Shown: positions 23,454-36,374, counted from the stretch's first letter. The stretch: DNA of 64,000 nt from Thuidium tamariscinum (GCA_947034885.2 OX344749.2:36971682-37035681), one strand, 5' to 3'. A program made the numbers and translations. The notes: a model not told the origin generated them from the sequence alone.

Positions 23454-24187
23454 GGGTGGTTGCAAGAAACACCGGTCCTATTCTCCGTGACAATTGGAGT
23501 GACGTTGTTCTTTTCTGCTATAACTTTTGAATTAAAATATTAGAGGATATGAAATAATTATTGGAACTCTCTAACTTGATGATCTTTACATCCCTTATTT
23601 TTCAGAAATTAAAAAAAATCATTTTATATTTAAAATTATTTATTGTTAATTTGTCACAAATTGAGGTTTAGGGTTTTTTACTACGTTGGGAGTACCCAAA
23701 TTTAATGATCTAAAGTTGAAATTTTCATGGTGCATTTGCATAGTAGGAAAGCATATTCCTATGGAAGGGAATCTAAAAATACATTATTTTATGTCTTCCA
23801 CAAGCGTGCAAACAGCACTCCCATTGCACGCAGTTTCTGACCATTGATAATAGAGTTGAGATTATTTTTTTGGTGGAATATAATCACCATCAACTCTTCC
23901 CAAATGGCCAATTTTTAGATTCAAGAAAAATAACTTTTCCTATTTTTTACAAATTAAAATGTAAATGCGCCCATTTTCATGAGATTTTCCACTTTTCTAG
24001 TTCTCCTACTTGGAGAATTTTCCTAAGGTTTTCCTTCATAGGATACCTTCTTCTTTAAGTTTTATACATTAGACATATTTTTCATATTTTTTTAAAATTG
24101 ATTTCCTAATTAAATAGTACTCCCAAAGAAAACAGCGTCCATTTCCAAAACGCTACGGAAAATGGACGGTGTTTCTTGCAATGACCC
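23454..24187. mobile_element. 4-bp-TSD MITE, copy 2 (TSD TTAT)
   Basis: Termini GGGTGGTTGCAAGAAACAC and GTGTTTCTTGCAATGACCC, 734 bp, flanked by TTAT at 23450-23453 and 24188-24191. It belongs to the same subfamily as the copies at 40030 and 40879 (ACCGGTCCTA just inside the end). Non-coding. Confidence 0.88.
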
Positions 24188-24448
24188 TTATGGCACTATT
24201 GATCGTCTCTCTCCCTTCCCTCTCATATTAATTCCCCTCCAATCTAAATACCTTTCATTATTGTTGTCTTTGCCTTGGTGAGAGTGGAGAGGCCTTGAGC
24301 GGTGGTATGCAGGACGCACGTGGAGATGCTTGCCCTTCCCCTCCCTTTTTCTTCTCTTCTTGGTCTAGTTTCTTGCTAATTTTAAAAGATCCCCCTCCCC
24401 TCCTCCCACTTTGTTTTCTTTTATTCTCTTTTTGGTCTGGCTTTTTGT

Positions 24449-24700
24449 TTGGTTCAAATCACCCCTGGTCTTGATGGCTCCAGATCCCGACTCCCCAGAT
24501 CCAGACCCCGCTCCCTAGCCCTAGATCCCCGACTCCTCCGCCCGACACCCAGACCCCGACTTTCCGCCGATACCCGGATCCGAAGGCCCAAACCCAACCT
24601 TCGAACCTCGGTGGCCAAGACACCAACTCCTAGACCCTTGGTCCCGATGGCTCAGGTCCCTAGTCCCGATGGCACAGACCCAACCCCCAGACTTAATTGA
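24449..24700. repeat. C-rich low-complexity block
   Basis: Short imperfect repeats such as CCCGACTCCCCAGATCC and GTCCCGATGGCTCAGG. The Arg/Pro-rich open frame through it (83 codons) reflects composition and is probably not a gene. Confidence 0.5.
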
Positions 24701-24890
24701 ATTTTTGATGATTTGGGTGTACTTTGGTAATTTGGGTAAACTAAACTAGAATGGGCTTTTGTCCTGCATAACTTACCCGGACGGTTTTTTTCTATCCCAA
24801 TCTAATTTGCCCCTAATCTTGGAAGCTAAACTTTGGACTTTTCCAAGAAGATCTTGGAAACTATATTTTGGAACCGACCTCTATGGAGAT

Positions 24891-25030
24891 TCAAAGCTCC
24901 GCCGTGAAGTTGGTTTTAACACCCACTGTAGGACTTTGAAGTACCCAGGGGTTCAAAGCTCCGCCTTGGAGTTGGTTTTAACACACATTGTAGGACTTGC
25001 TAAATAACACAGGTTCAAAGCTTTGCTGCC
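24891..25030. repeat. 62-bp tandem repeat
   Basis: The landmark TCAAAGCTCCGCC occurs at 24891 and 24953, with a diverged third copy at 25015, an exact 62-bp period. The unit includes GTTGGTTTTAACAC and TGTAGGACTT. Function unknown. Confidence 0.8.
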
Positions 25031-26749
25031 TTAAAGGTGGGCCCACTTGACAATACAACCGAGGGAGGGGTGACTATAGTGAGGACTCACTTCCGAAAGA
25101 CATACGCTAAGTTAGGATAAATCAGAATTGAGGCAAACATGCACTAAAGGCCCTCCAAAGCAGCATTGTCAAGGTACGGTGGCGGATGGCTTTAGGATTG
25201 ATACAAGGAACAAAAAAGGATTTCAAAAGACTCTAGAAATGGTAGGTCAGTATTCAAAGGCACTAAAAGATCACAAACACAAGAAGGAGTGGAGGACCCT
25301 CAAGGACCTTCAAAAGCTGAAAATAGAACAACAAGGGGAGCCAAAAGTGCTCCAAAAACACCATAGAGGTTTTTTGGCTTGAAACACCAAAAGTCCCAAG
25401 ATAACTTGGACCCACGGATCCAAAATAAGTATTGGGGGTGTTGGAGAAGAGAAAATGGACCCCTTAAATAGGGCCCCTTAAATAGGGTCCAAGGAAACAC
25501 CTACCCCCCTCAACTTACTACTAGTAACCTCATCTTTCCAGATTTTCATCCTTATCTTTTGAGATTTCTACCTAATTTGGGGTTTTACGTTGGTCACAAG
25601 ATCTAACTTTTGGAGATCAATTCCAAATTGAAAATGGATTGTGCCATTGGCTTTAGAATGCCAATTTTAGCCTAAAGGTCCCCTCACCCCCTATTAATTC
25701 TGCAAGAATCCTCCCCTAACCTGGTGCCAACCGTGATTAGTACAAATGTTAAAAATCTACTTTTTGGAGGTCACTTTTTTTGCTAAATGGAACTAGCTAG
25801 GGTCGTCCGGAAGGTTCTTGGGAGTGAGAAAAGCCTCTTGGTTGACTTCATTCCGATTTCGTATGCTCCTGGGATGTCGGTCAACGCCCCATAATTTCCA
25901 CCACATAGATAATTTGGGATGGACGCTACCAGTTTGGAGACTTCCCACTATCGGAATTCCATAAAACTTGTCGGAGCGCGTTATTAGCATAAAAAATGCT
26001 AATATAATTTTTAGTGAGATTTTACCGCCACCTGGGTAATTATTGTGAATTTCCCATCTTGAATTTGGGCAGTTGCCTACTCAGAAAAAGATTTTGGAAT
26101 GATCAGAAAAAATCGAGACTTTCCAGGGGACTTCTCATGGAATCCCTCGAGAGACATGCAAGTCCATAGTGGCCCTTGCAAAATCTAGGCATGGATGGCA
26201 ACAATGCTCGCTCCATTAATTCACCAACAGTCAAGGAATCTTCTTCATGTGAAGGAATCTTTGCGAACCGATTTCGCTTCCGATACCCTGACATGGTTCC
26301 GACCCGATATTACAATCCGGTGGCTGTAGATTCTCCTGCAACCAATCTTGGGGACGTAACACCTGCACTCTAACAATTGGAATTTCTACTATTTCGTCGA
26401 TGGAATGGGGAAACTGAAACCTCTCTAAGGAATCTGTCTAGGGGGTTGGCCCAGACTCTTCTTAGACCTAATTTAGCTAGCAAGGTTACACGCATATGAA
26501 GCTTCAGGCTATTTTGGGTAAGAATCCTCAAACCTGTCAAATCCCACTATTCATTGGTTCTAACCTATTTACAAGTGGATTTTAGGGCTCTTTTATGAAT
26601 AAAAATACAATTGTGACCAAATACTATATTGGCATGTAACATACCTATTTTGGCACTACACTCTTTTTAGGGCTTTTTGTCAATATTTGTAGTATAAATT
26701 ACAAAACTTCGAAAAAAAGAAACACATGAGTCCCAAGTGACGAATTCGG
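25031..26749. other. Unrecognised repetitive-looking DNA
   Basis: Mixed composition with small open frames (25128-25382 plus, 25793-25990 minus) whose products I do not recognise. A string like TGGTGCCAACCGTGATTAG at about 25719 resembles the region after some plant LTRs, but no LTR pair was found. Confidence 0.35.
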
Positions 26750-27188
26750 AGCTCGCATATGGTCATTCACCAAAATAACCCACCAAAATACTATTTTATA
26801 TGTTTCGAAATTCAAACAAAAATAAGCTCACTTTGTAGACTTCCACATGATATAAAATCAACTATTTTCAAAAATCCTTTTATAAAAAGCTAGAAGTCTA
26901 ATAGAAGACCATCTCATCCAAATTTCATCTTAAAATCATTAAAAAAAGGTACTCCTTAGTACTAAAATCCTCCAAATTGTCATATGTGACATTCAATCAC
27001 TAGTACTATTTTTATATTAAAATATTTTTTTAAACTATGAAAAAATTATATAAGGTGTATGATAGTCATGAGTACCTTCTCTAAAAATCTTGAGTCATTT
27101 GGAGCGATAATGCAATAGTTGTGGTCAAAAAATAGATCAGCATGATATGTGTGATGGAAAATAGTACAAGTCTTTCATGCAATTGCCC
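26750..27188 (-). mobile_element. Truncated copy of the 4-bp-TSD MITE family
   Basis: Reverse-complement similarity to the MITE at 38692-39424 through the AAGGTACTCCTTAGTACTAA block, ending in a worn terminus (GTCTTTCATGCAATTGCCC) at about 27188. The other end is not seen. Confidence 0.6.
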
Positions 27189-27832
27189 ATTTTGGTATTT
27201 AAATATAATAACTTACTTTATTGACTAAGCAATTGAGTTATAATATACAAATTATGATTTTTCTAAACTCATTACTTAAGACAATTACAGAAATTATGTG
27301 GAATACATTTGAAAATAATACTTATACAAACACATTATTATCAATGTTAACATTACAACCATAGGTATTGGGCATTTTTTATTTGTGTAAATAAATGATT
27401 GACAATTTATTTTTTTACACAATTTTCTACTTCTTTCTTCTCATTATTGCTTGTCCTATATTTTGTACAATTCCAAACGCTTTGACAATTTTTATGCATC
27501 TAGCCAACTTGCCTTGTAGAATGAATGTAGAAAGTGACCACTATTTTGAATATGTTTTCATACCAATGTGACTTTGTGAAGTGCAATTGCCTAATTTTTT
27601 GTAGGGCCCCAAAAAGGGGTTGTAAGAACTCAAACACTAATATCTTACAATGTTCTTAGTAGAAATTCCATTCCATATCCTCTCAAACCAATGTAAAAAA
27701 AAATCCTATGGTTACAAGTGTCCAAAAATATTCTTTTCAAAAAATAAAATTAGGTCTAGTACTACACATGGTAGTTTGGAGTATTTTGGATGAAAACATA
27801 GTCAAATACATTTAGGAATTAATAATGAACTA
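27189..27832. mobile_element. Worn, 5'-truncated TTAA MITE
   Basis: The interior resembles the second half of the MITE at 20967-21899 (CATTGGGATTGGCA/GTATTGGGCATTT region, TGTGACTTTGTGAAGTGCA). It ends CATTTAGGAATTAA at 27832. The left end is missing. Confidence 0.5.
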
Positions 27833-28440
27833 TTTTTAATTTTTCCACTATTTTTGTGGCTACAAGTTTTTCATGTACATTTTTTTATTATTCTTATTTT
27901 AAATTTTTGTGATTTCTACACTTAACCCCTACGGTAAATGCCCTAGGCACCAAAATGTCGTTTTAAAGAAACTTTGAAGTTAAATGAAATCTTACCAAAT
28001 TTCTATTTTTGGTATTTTATATTTTTGGGTTATTCTTTTTGAAGTCTAGTTTTAGCATTAGTAATCTGATTTTGAAAATGAATGATTATGATTTTCTATT
28101 CAAGATTTAGTGCAAGGGTACTCATTGCAATCTTGACATTCTATAGTAATATGGACTTTTGGAAATGAGCCTCAATTAGTCTAAAGAAAATCACACTAAA
28201 AATTCATTTTGAAAAACTGTAGAGTAGATTTTGAGAAGCCATCAATTGATTGGGGTTAGGAATGTTAGGCCCTTGAACTTCATATTTTTTGGTGACCAAC
28301 TTTTTAGATTTGACATGCAAAAAGAGAGCTCAAAGATTTTCATAGGTTTTACACCTTCATGATAAAAATTATAATCTTTCAATCCATAAGTGATATTGTT
28401 GTGTTTTCTTTTCCTATGTCATCTCTAACATGTCTACTTT
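27833..28440. other. AT-rich spacer
   Basis: No gene or recognised element end before the sharp start of the inverted repeat at 28441. Confidence 0.5.
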
Positions 28441-28850
28441 GAATTTGTACAGTTACAATTTTTTTAAAATTGATTCAACTTATTAAAAAGTTGGATCTTT
28501 GTTCAATTTAGAACAAATTCCAAGAAGCTCAAAACAAGCCTTGGGCATTTAGAGGTTAATTTTGATCCTAATATTGGAGGTCCATTTGAAATATGAAAGC
28601 TCACCAAAATTGTCTGATGAGGATAACAAAGGGGAAGAGGGGTGAGCTCCTGAGCAAGGTTCGGAGTGGAGGCCATATAGGGCCCGAACAAGTTGGGTCC
28701 ATGATCAAGGGGCTTCAGGGGTCTGGACGTTAAATGATACCATCGAAAGTGGGCCTAGCGGGGTAAATCTCATTTTACTAGGGGTTGACAAAGGTTTGGG
28801 GTTTATATTTGTGTTGGTTTTTTTGGTATGTTCGGGGTCCCCCTAGCTAA

Positions 28851-29841
28851 CACTAGAAGAAAATTTGGGCTTTTGCGACTGCGGTTAGCAACTAGTTTTG
28901 TAGTTGCATAACACGTTTGCAATTGGGTGATAATTTGGAGCCCGCAATTGCAGTGGACAAGTTGCACTAGTTGCAAAATCGAAAAGATTGTTTTGCATTA
29001 GATAGCCTACGTGGAACTTCATCGATGAAGTCTTCTGACGTGAAACTTGCTTTTGTGCAACTACTTTGCAACTAGTTTACAACTAGTTTGTAACTTATGG
29101 ATTTATAGATTTATAGATTTTTTTAATCTCAATGATTTGTAGATTTTAGAATTTCAGATCTAGCTTTTTTTAGATCATCAAATTCAAATATTGATATTGA
29201 ATAGATTTCACAAGTTTACAAAACTTTAAATTTCAAAAGTTTTAAAATTTCTTATACTTTAAATATTTGTAGATTTCTATAAATTATAGAAATTTGCAAG
29301 TTGTAAAAATCTACAAAGTGTAGAAATATTACAATTGTAATATTAAACTTTATTACTTGAATCTTGATGGTATAACTTACAACTCTTATCCATCCAATCT
29401 AATGGTACTCTTGACAATTGAGATGGGACAATTGATATAAAACTTGATTTAATTATTTTTTAGTTGTATTCTAGTTGCAAAGTAGTTGCATTCTAGTTGA
29501 ATTGTAGTCAAACTTAGATTATTCCCAATTGTAGTTTGACACACTCGACCCTACAAAACCTAAAATCGTCCATGTCAACAAGTGTGATGAATTTTGGATG
29601 TAGAATACATCACAAAAATTCTTTTGTTAGATTCCTGTAATCCAAACTTTAACTTGCAACTACTTTGCAACTACATGCAACTCGAAACTTCAATCTACAA
29701 CTACTTTGCGACTACTTTGCAACTATAGTAGTATGAACATTAAATTTGGTGCAAATATAGAGGATTGTAGTTGCAGGGAAGTCGCATAGGACACATAGTT
29801 GCATATCAGTCGGTTGTGGCGGACATAATTTTTTTCTAGTG
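28851..29841. mobile_element. CACTA-type non-autonomous element, left arm
   Basis: Begins CACTAGAAGAAAATT and ends AATTTTTTTCTAGTG, flanked by TAA on both sides (28848-28850, 29842-29844), the 3-bp duplication typical of CACTA/EnSpm elements. The interior is rich in the words TTGCAACTA and TAGTTGCA in both directions, like CACTA subterminal repeats. No transposase is present. Confidence 0.8.
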
Positions 29842-30067
29842 TAATTCGGGGTCTCTGATTCTGTAATCCAAACTTTAACCTGCAACTATTTTGCAACTAC
29901 ATGCAACTTGAAACCTCAATCTACAACTACTTTGTAACTACTTTGCAACTATAATAGTGTAAACATTAAATTTGGTGCAAATATAGAAGATTGTAGTTGC
30001 AGGGAAGTCGCGTAGGATGCATAGTTGCATATCAGTCGGTTGTGGCGGACATGATTTTCTTCTAGTG

Positions 30068-31086
30068 ATGTCTCTAGTTTTGTAGAGGTCTTTTCACTAG
30101 ATCTAGAAATTTAGAAAAAACAATAAATACAAAACAAAGATGACTTACCTTGACTGTGTTCGTCATGTGAGGAGGATAAAATAGCAGGCTGCCCACTCCA
30201 CCCTTTGTCTCGTGCTTGCCGGCAAGCCACTTCCAAATCTCCCCATTACATATTGCCAACCTCCTCTTGCATAGTGAAAGAGTGATTGCCTCTACTTTGT
30301 CGGCTCGTTGTTGCATGAGACATTAAGTTGTCCTTCGTTGCTGAGATTTCTTGCTTAGTCCCTCCCAATTCTTCTCTCCCCGATGCCAATTCCAATCTCA
30401 AATTCTTTGTCGCAACAGCCACTTCCTTCTGTACTTCCCTTATTACAAATCCTCTCCATTTTCTCTCGCATAACTTGTTAATATGTGAGGAAAGAAACTC
30501 TTCATCACTTTTTTTTTGGACCTGTTTCACTCATAATGGCAGGAATGGCCACATTTATAGGCAATGGGAAAAAATCCATAGGAATAATGTCAATGCTACC
30601 CCCGACCAAACCCTAATGCATTCATCCCCGCCAATAAAAGATTGAACTCAAATATGAGAAACCAAGACGATCCTAAGCCCTTGCCAGCTTGAAGCCTCCC
30701 CCCCGCCCTAAAGGGAGCGTGTAAAATGATACAATCAAAACCTCGTTCAATTTTTTTTTTCGCATTTTTTATTTCTTTCAAATTCTAAAATCAGATTCAG
30801 AATTGGAGACCCCAAATTACACTAGAGAAAAATTATGTCTACCTCAAGCGACTGATATGCAACTATGTGTCCTACGCGACTTCTCTACAACTACAAACTT
30901 CTATATTTGCACCAAATTTAATGTTTATACTACTATAGTTGCAAAGTAGTTGCAAAGTAGTTGTAGATTGAGGTTTCAAGTTGCATGTAGTTACAAAGTA
31001 GTTGTAGATTGAGGTTTTAAGTTGCATGTAGTTGCAAAGTAGTTGCAGGTTAAAGTTTGGATTATAGAATCAGAGACCCCGAATTA
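30068..31086 (-). other. Spacer of the inverted repeat with a possible captured gene fragment
   Basis: The part at 30140-30780 differs in composition from the arms. On the minus strand it is open (30530-30246, Lys/Glu-rich, helix-prone; and 30316-30145) and contains a strong donor-like site, TCAAG|GTAAGTCATC near 30146. I do not recognise the product. From 30820 to 31086 is an extra copy of the inner 226-bp repeat starting CACTAGAG, so the right side has one more repeat unit than the left. Confidence 0.45.
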
Positions 31087-31312
31087 CACTAGAAGAAAAT
31101 TATGTCCGCCACAACCGACTGATATGCAACTATGCGTCCTACGCGACTTCCCTGCAACTACAATCTTCTATATTTGCACCAAATTTAATGTTTACACTAC
31201 TATAGTTGCAAAGTAGTTACAAAGTAGTTGTAGATTGAGGTTTCAAGTTGCATGTAGTTGCAAAGTAGTTGCAGGTTAAAGTTTGGATTACAGAATCAGA
31301 GACCCCGAATTA

Positions 31313-32303
31313 CACTAGAAAAAAATTATGTCCGCCACAACCGACTGATATGCAACTATGTGTCCTATGCGACTTCCCTGCAACTACAATCCTCTATATT
31401 TGCACCAAATTTAATGTTCATACTACTATAGTTGCAAAGTAGTCGCAAAGTAGTTGTAGATTGAAGTTTCGAGTTGCATGTAGTTGCAAAGTAGTTGCAA
31501 GTTAAAGTTTGGATTACAGGAATCTAACAAAAGAATTTTTGTGATGTATTCTACATCCAAAATTCATCACACTTGTTGACATGGACGATTTTAGGTTTTG
31601 TAGGGTCGAGTGTGTCAAACTACAATTGGGAATAATCTAAGTTTGACTACAATTCAACTAGAATGCAACTACTTTGCAACTAGAATACAACTAAAAAATA
31701 ATTAAATCAAGTTTTATATCAATTGTCCCATCTCAATTGTCAAGAGTACCATTAGATTGGATGGATAAGAGTTGTAAGTTATACCATCAAGATTCAAGTA
31801 ATAAAGTTTAATATTACAATTGTAATATTTCTACACTTTGTAGATTTTTACAACTTGCAAATTTCTATAATTTATAGAAATCTACAAATATTTAAAGTAT
31901 AAGAAATTTTAAAACTTTTGAAATTTAAAGTTTTGTAAACTTGTGAAATCTATTCAATATCAATATTTGAATTTGATGATCTAAAAAAAGCTAGATCTGA
32001 AATTCTAAAATCTACAAATCATTGAGATTAAAAAAATCTATAAATCTATAAATCCATAAGTTACAAACTAGTTGTAAACTAGTTGCAAAGTAGTTGCACA
32101 AAAGCAAGTTTCACGTCAGAAGACTTCATCGATGAAGTTCCACGTAGGCTATCTAATGCAAAACAATCTTTTCGATTTTGCAACTAGTGCAACTTGTCCA
32201 CTGCAATTGCGGGCTCCAAATTATCACCCAATTGCAAACGTGTTATGCAACTACAAAACTAGTTGCTAACCGCAGTCGCAAAAGCCCAAATTTTCTTCTA
32301 GTG
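31313..32303. mobile_element. CACTA-type non-autonomous element, right arm
   Basis: Mirror copy of the left-arm element, also 991 bp, with CACTAG...CTAGTG ends and TTA on each side (31310-31312, 32304-32306). Confidence 0.8.
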
Positions 32304-32720
32304 TTAGCTAGGGGGACCCCGAACATACCAAAAAAACCAACACAAATATAAACCCCAAACCTTTGTCAACCCCTAGTAAAATGAGATTTACCCCGCTAGG
32401 CCCACTTTCGATGGTATCATTTAACGTCCAGACCCCTGAAGCCCCTTGATCATGGACCCAACTTGTTCGGGCCCTATATGGCCTCCACTCCGAACCTTGC
32501 TCAGGAGCTCACCCCTCTTCCCCTTTGTTATCCTCATCAGACAATTTTGGTGAGCTTTCATATTTCAAATGGACCTCCAATATTAGGATCAAAATTAACC
32601 TCTAAATGCCCAAGGCTTGTTTTGAGCTTCTTGGAATTTGTTCTAAATTGAACAAAGATCCAACTTTTTAATAAGTTGAATCAATTTTAAAAAAATTGTA
32701 ACTGTACAAATTCCGAGAAG

Positions 32721-33088
32721 CTAGATCTGAAATTCTAAAATCTACAAATCATTGAGATTAAAAAAATCTATAAATCTATAAATCTATAAGTTATAAACTA
32801 ATTGTAAACTAGTTGCAAAGCAATCAGAAAGTAGTTGGAATGCAATCGCAAACTAGTTGCAAAGCAGTTGCATACAAGTTGTACAAAAGCAAGTTCCACG
32901 TTAGAAGACTTCATCGATGAAATTCCACGTAGGCTATCTAATGCAAAACAATCTTTTCGATTTTGCAACTAGTGCGACTTGTCCACTGCAATTGCGGGCT
33001 CCAAATTATCACCTAGTTGCAAACATGTTATGCAACTACAAAACTAGTTGCTAACCGCAGTTGCAAAAGCCCCGATTTTCTTCTAGTG
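32721..33088. mobile_element. Partial extra CACTA-type end
   Basis: Repeats, with small differences, the sequence at 31990-32303 (AGCTAGATCTGAAATTC through TTTTCTTCTAGTG). It begins about 8 bp beyond the inverted-repeat edge, so the right side carries an additional truncated element. Confidence 0.75.
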
Positions 33089-33090
33089 TA

Positions 33091-33400
33091 TGGCCATCAT
33101 CTTCACTGCCCATCTCCTAAGATTAGGTCTAGTGTCTGAACTCAAGTTCTGTTGCAAATCACACGCTAGTCTCAATGAGCATTCACAGTCTAGCCTAGAA
33201 ACCACTATGAAACGTTGGAAGCGGTCATAATTTTCACTGCCCATCTCTTAAAATTAGGTCTAGTATCTAAACCCAAGTTCCGTTGCGAATCACTCCCTAA
33301 TCTTAGAGAGCACACGCAGTGTAGTGTAGAAACCTCTGCGAAACATAAAACATGGTAATCATCTTCACTACCCATTCCCTATGTATTCTATGTTTTCTTC
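33091..33400. repeat. 131-bp tandem repeat
   Basis: The landmark TTCACTGCCCATCTC starts at 33102 and 33233, and a third partial unit (TTCACTACCCATTCC) at 33364, an exact 131-bp period with moderate divergence. Function unknown. Confidence 0.8.
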
Positions 33401-33960
33401 ACTATCCCTAATTTTGTGGGGCTCGAGTTAGTTTATAGTTTTCATTTTCTCTCATAGACTTATAGTGTTGGTGTAATGGTACTTTATAATTTTGTTTCCT
33501 TTCCATTTTTCTTTGCGTCCAATTAATTGGGACTAGAATTGGTTTATAGTTTATTTTACTTTCCATTGTTTGTCTTGCCCATTGATGTGTTCTTAAAGAA
33601 GTTTACAATTCACAGTTTTTTTTCTTCACATTTATGTGGGCATGAAGTACTTTATATGTTTTTCTACTACCCATTTTTCGGGCCATTTTTTCCCTTTGCC
33701 ATTGATTTAGGCTTAAGGTATTTTTCTATGTCTTTCACTTTCCATTTTTTTCCTTCCAATTGATTTGGGTTTGAGGTAATTATTCTTTTCATTTCATTCT
33801 CTTTGATTTGTGCTTATGTTAATATTGTGATTCTCTCCCTTCCCATTTTTTTTCATATTCCATGTGATTTGGGCTTAAAGTAGATCTTCACATCTTTGCC
33901 TTCCCATTTTTTTCCCTTCCCATTTATTTTAAGGACTTCAAGAACAGTATCCCTTATCAT
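33401..33960. repeat. Degenerate tandem repeat, about 60-65 bp period
   Basis: Repeated phrases like CTTTCCATTTTTTTCCTTCC followed by GATTTGGGCTTAAAGTA recur roughly every 60-65 bp. The open frame at 33527-33763 is a product of the repeat. Confidence 0.5.
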
Positions 33961-35612
33961 TTGTAGATGGCTAATTACAAATTATAATTAGTCTATATTT
34001 TTGACAATTTTTCCTTTTGACTTGTCAAATGTCATTTGTGTTTGTCTTCAACCTTGGTAATATCTTAGGTGTTATTCCTTTTACAATTATAAAGGAAGAA
34101 GGGTATTGGAAATGTCCATCTTGGCAAATTCTACGTTAGTAAGAGGGGGGGCCTACAATACGACAATTTCTAAAATGAAGTTAAGGTATAAATCATTTAA
34201 TTGATGGTCATTATCAAAGTACCCCTATAAAATCTCCAGCCACATATGATATTCAAACATCAACATGGAGTGATCGTCTTCGTGAAAGAAAAAGTCCTGT
34301 ACATAACAATACGTTATGTGGACACTCCTTTTTGCTTTCATCCTTGTCATGTAGACATTATTTGACCAATTAATGAATTTAAGAATGTGCCATCATGGCA
34401 TAAATTAAGTTTTCTTTGGAAAACATTGTGTATGTTTTTTATTTTGGGAATCTCTAAGAAGAAGAATATATGGTCATTGACAATGATGTACTTGAATTGC
34501 ATGTCAAAATTAAAATGGCAACTCTTGCTTTATTGAATTATATGTAATATTTATGAAATTGAATTGGAGGAGTCCATTGCCAGCTGTAACAATTGTGCAA
34601 TGTATAGAGTGCAGTATGTGAAGGAAAGTGTGGATCAAATTTCCAAGAGAAACATGCAATGTTAGTTTTTCTTTCATTTAGAATTATAGATTACTAAGGT
34701 CATGACACTTGTTTGGAAGTAGTACTATGTGAAGTACAAAGGATGGGACTATAATGAATTCTGGAATCATTTTGAACAGTACACTCAAAGTAGTAGTTGT
34801 AGGCTTCACAAAGTATTTGACTTCTATTTTCTTTATGAATTTGGATTTCAAAATTACAAGTGTAAATGAAGAGTAGTATTCAACTTAAATATCTTTCATC
34901 ATAGAGAAAACGTGTAGAACTCCATGTACTTAATTATTAATTCAAAAATGTCATGAAAGATTGAATAATTATGTGTACATTTATCTTCTCATGTAAAAGA
35001 ATTTGGTTTGCAAAATTAGTAGAAGTTTTTTGAACTACTTTTTTGGATTTTTAGTTTTGGTAAAAGAATATGGTCACCATTTATTTTTATTTTGTATTGT
35101 CACTTCTTACTGAGGTATACGTCTTCTTTAAAAGTAGTGTACTTCAATCCTCATGTTGAAGTGAGCATTTTATAGTGTTCGGTGTCAAATGGTTGTCTTT
35201 TGTAAATTGTGTGCTTCAATGATTTTTGTTGTTTTCTGTAGTATTGGCCTTGATTTAAAAAATAAAAAGGAAAATCCTAGTGAAAGTATTTTTGAAGTCT
35301 TTGTAAGTATTGCTATTTGTTAATGATGGACTAGAAATTTTTAAATCAAGTATGGAAAAGAATAATGTAAATGTTTAAAGGGAGGTAAATAACGATTACA
35401 GCAAAAATGGATGTACTTGAGAAATATGCATAGTGAATGAACCTGTAAGACTAGTATTTTTGTAGGAAGGTGCATATAAATTGTAATTTCACAGTTGATG
35501 TAGGTCAAGTAATTTTTTTTTGGTTTTGTTCAAATTGTAGCAAACGTTATGCAATTTGTGTTCAAGTGAATGAAATGATGATCATAAATTAGAAGAGAAA
35601 GGAAAGAAAGGT
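33961..35612. other. AT-rich DNA left of the DUF7869-like gene
   Basis: No open frame of note. It may belong to the same mobile unit as the gene to its right, but no ends were found. Confidence 0.4.
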
Positions 35613-35616
35613 ATTC

Positions 35617-36374
35617 GGGTGATTGCAAGAAACACTTCACGTTTTTGTCTCAAAATGCTGTTTTTTGGCATAGTACTGGCAGTACTACGCAATCCTGACA
35701 GTACAGCGCGTCTGACGCGCGCCTGCAAATCTCAACCGTTGATTTCGGGCAATTTCAAATCTGGGCCGTCAATGTAGTACTATGCAGTATTATGCAATAC
35801 TATGGACCACTACAAGTACTTCACAGGCCACAGGGAGCAGAAAATAGCAGAAAAAGGGTCTGTGGACCTTTTTATTTTTAATAATTCAAAAAAAAATCAA
35901 AAAATTATTTTAAAAAAATCCATTTTTCTAAACAAAATTGTGCACACATTGCAAGAAAAAATTCTTCTAAAAAAGTTTTTCCCTCTTCGTAGAGTTTGTG
36001 CAAAGGAAGGTCACTTTGACCCTATGTGGACAATAGATACTTTATTATTTTTATAAAAACTCACTGTCAATCTTTGAAATGTTAGTAGAACTCCAACTTG
36101 TCCAATTTGTGGCTTCAAATTCGGATTTTTGAGTCAAAAATAGGACTAAAAACCCCCAAAATGGCCAAAGTAGACAGCCAATCGGGGGCAGTTTAAAAAT
36201 AGTAAAATAATTTTTAAAAAATTGAAAAAATTACACAACATGTAAAACTTTTCTGTGCACCTTCATTCCAAATTTCAAGTTGATAGGGCAAACTATGCAA
36301 AAGTTATGAGCAAAAAACTACCTGTTGGAGGTCAAGGGGACAAAAAATAGGACAAGTGTTTCTTGCAATCACCC
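35617..36374. mobile_element. 4-bp-TSD MITE, copy 3 (TSD ATTC)
   Basis: Termini GGGTGATTGCAAGAAACAC and GTGTTTCTTGCAATCACCC, 758 bp, flanked by ATTC at 35613-35616 and 36375-36378. It is the same subfamily as copy 1, in opposite orientation. Confidence 0.9.

Larger units (their letters stand above)
28441..32713. repeat. 4.27-kb inverted repeat (arms 1,627 bp)
   Basis: The arms are 28441-30067 and 31087-32713, related by position sum 61154. The outer edge is exact: GAATTTGTACAG at 28441 pairs with CTGTACAAATTC ending at 32713, and the next bases differ. The arms are very similar; the same 62-codon open frame is read identically at 28503-28691 (minus) and 32463-32651 (plus). Each arm consists of a 410-bp outer flank, a 991-bp CACTA-type element, and a 226-bp inner repeat. 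The spacer is 1,019 bp. A transcript of either strand could fold into a very long double-stranded hairpin. Confidence 0.93.

Noticed and set aside
23454..24187. piggyBac origin for the GGGTGATTGC MITEs
   Set aside because: One copy has TTAA, but the others have TTAT, ATTC, TTGG, TAAG and AACT, so TTAA in copy 1 is coincidence.
24449..24700. Arg/Pro-rich 83-codon protein
   Set aside because: Low-complexity tandem sequence with no start context, splice sites or domain.
25700..25760. LTR retrotransposon primer-binding site (TGGTGCCAACCGTGATTAG)
   Set aside because: Resembles the sequence after some plant Gypsy LTRs, but no LTR pair, polypurine tract or pol domains were found.
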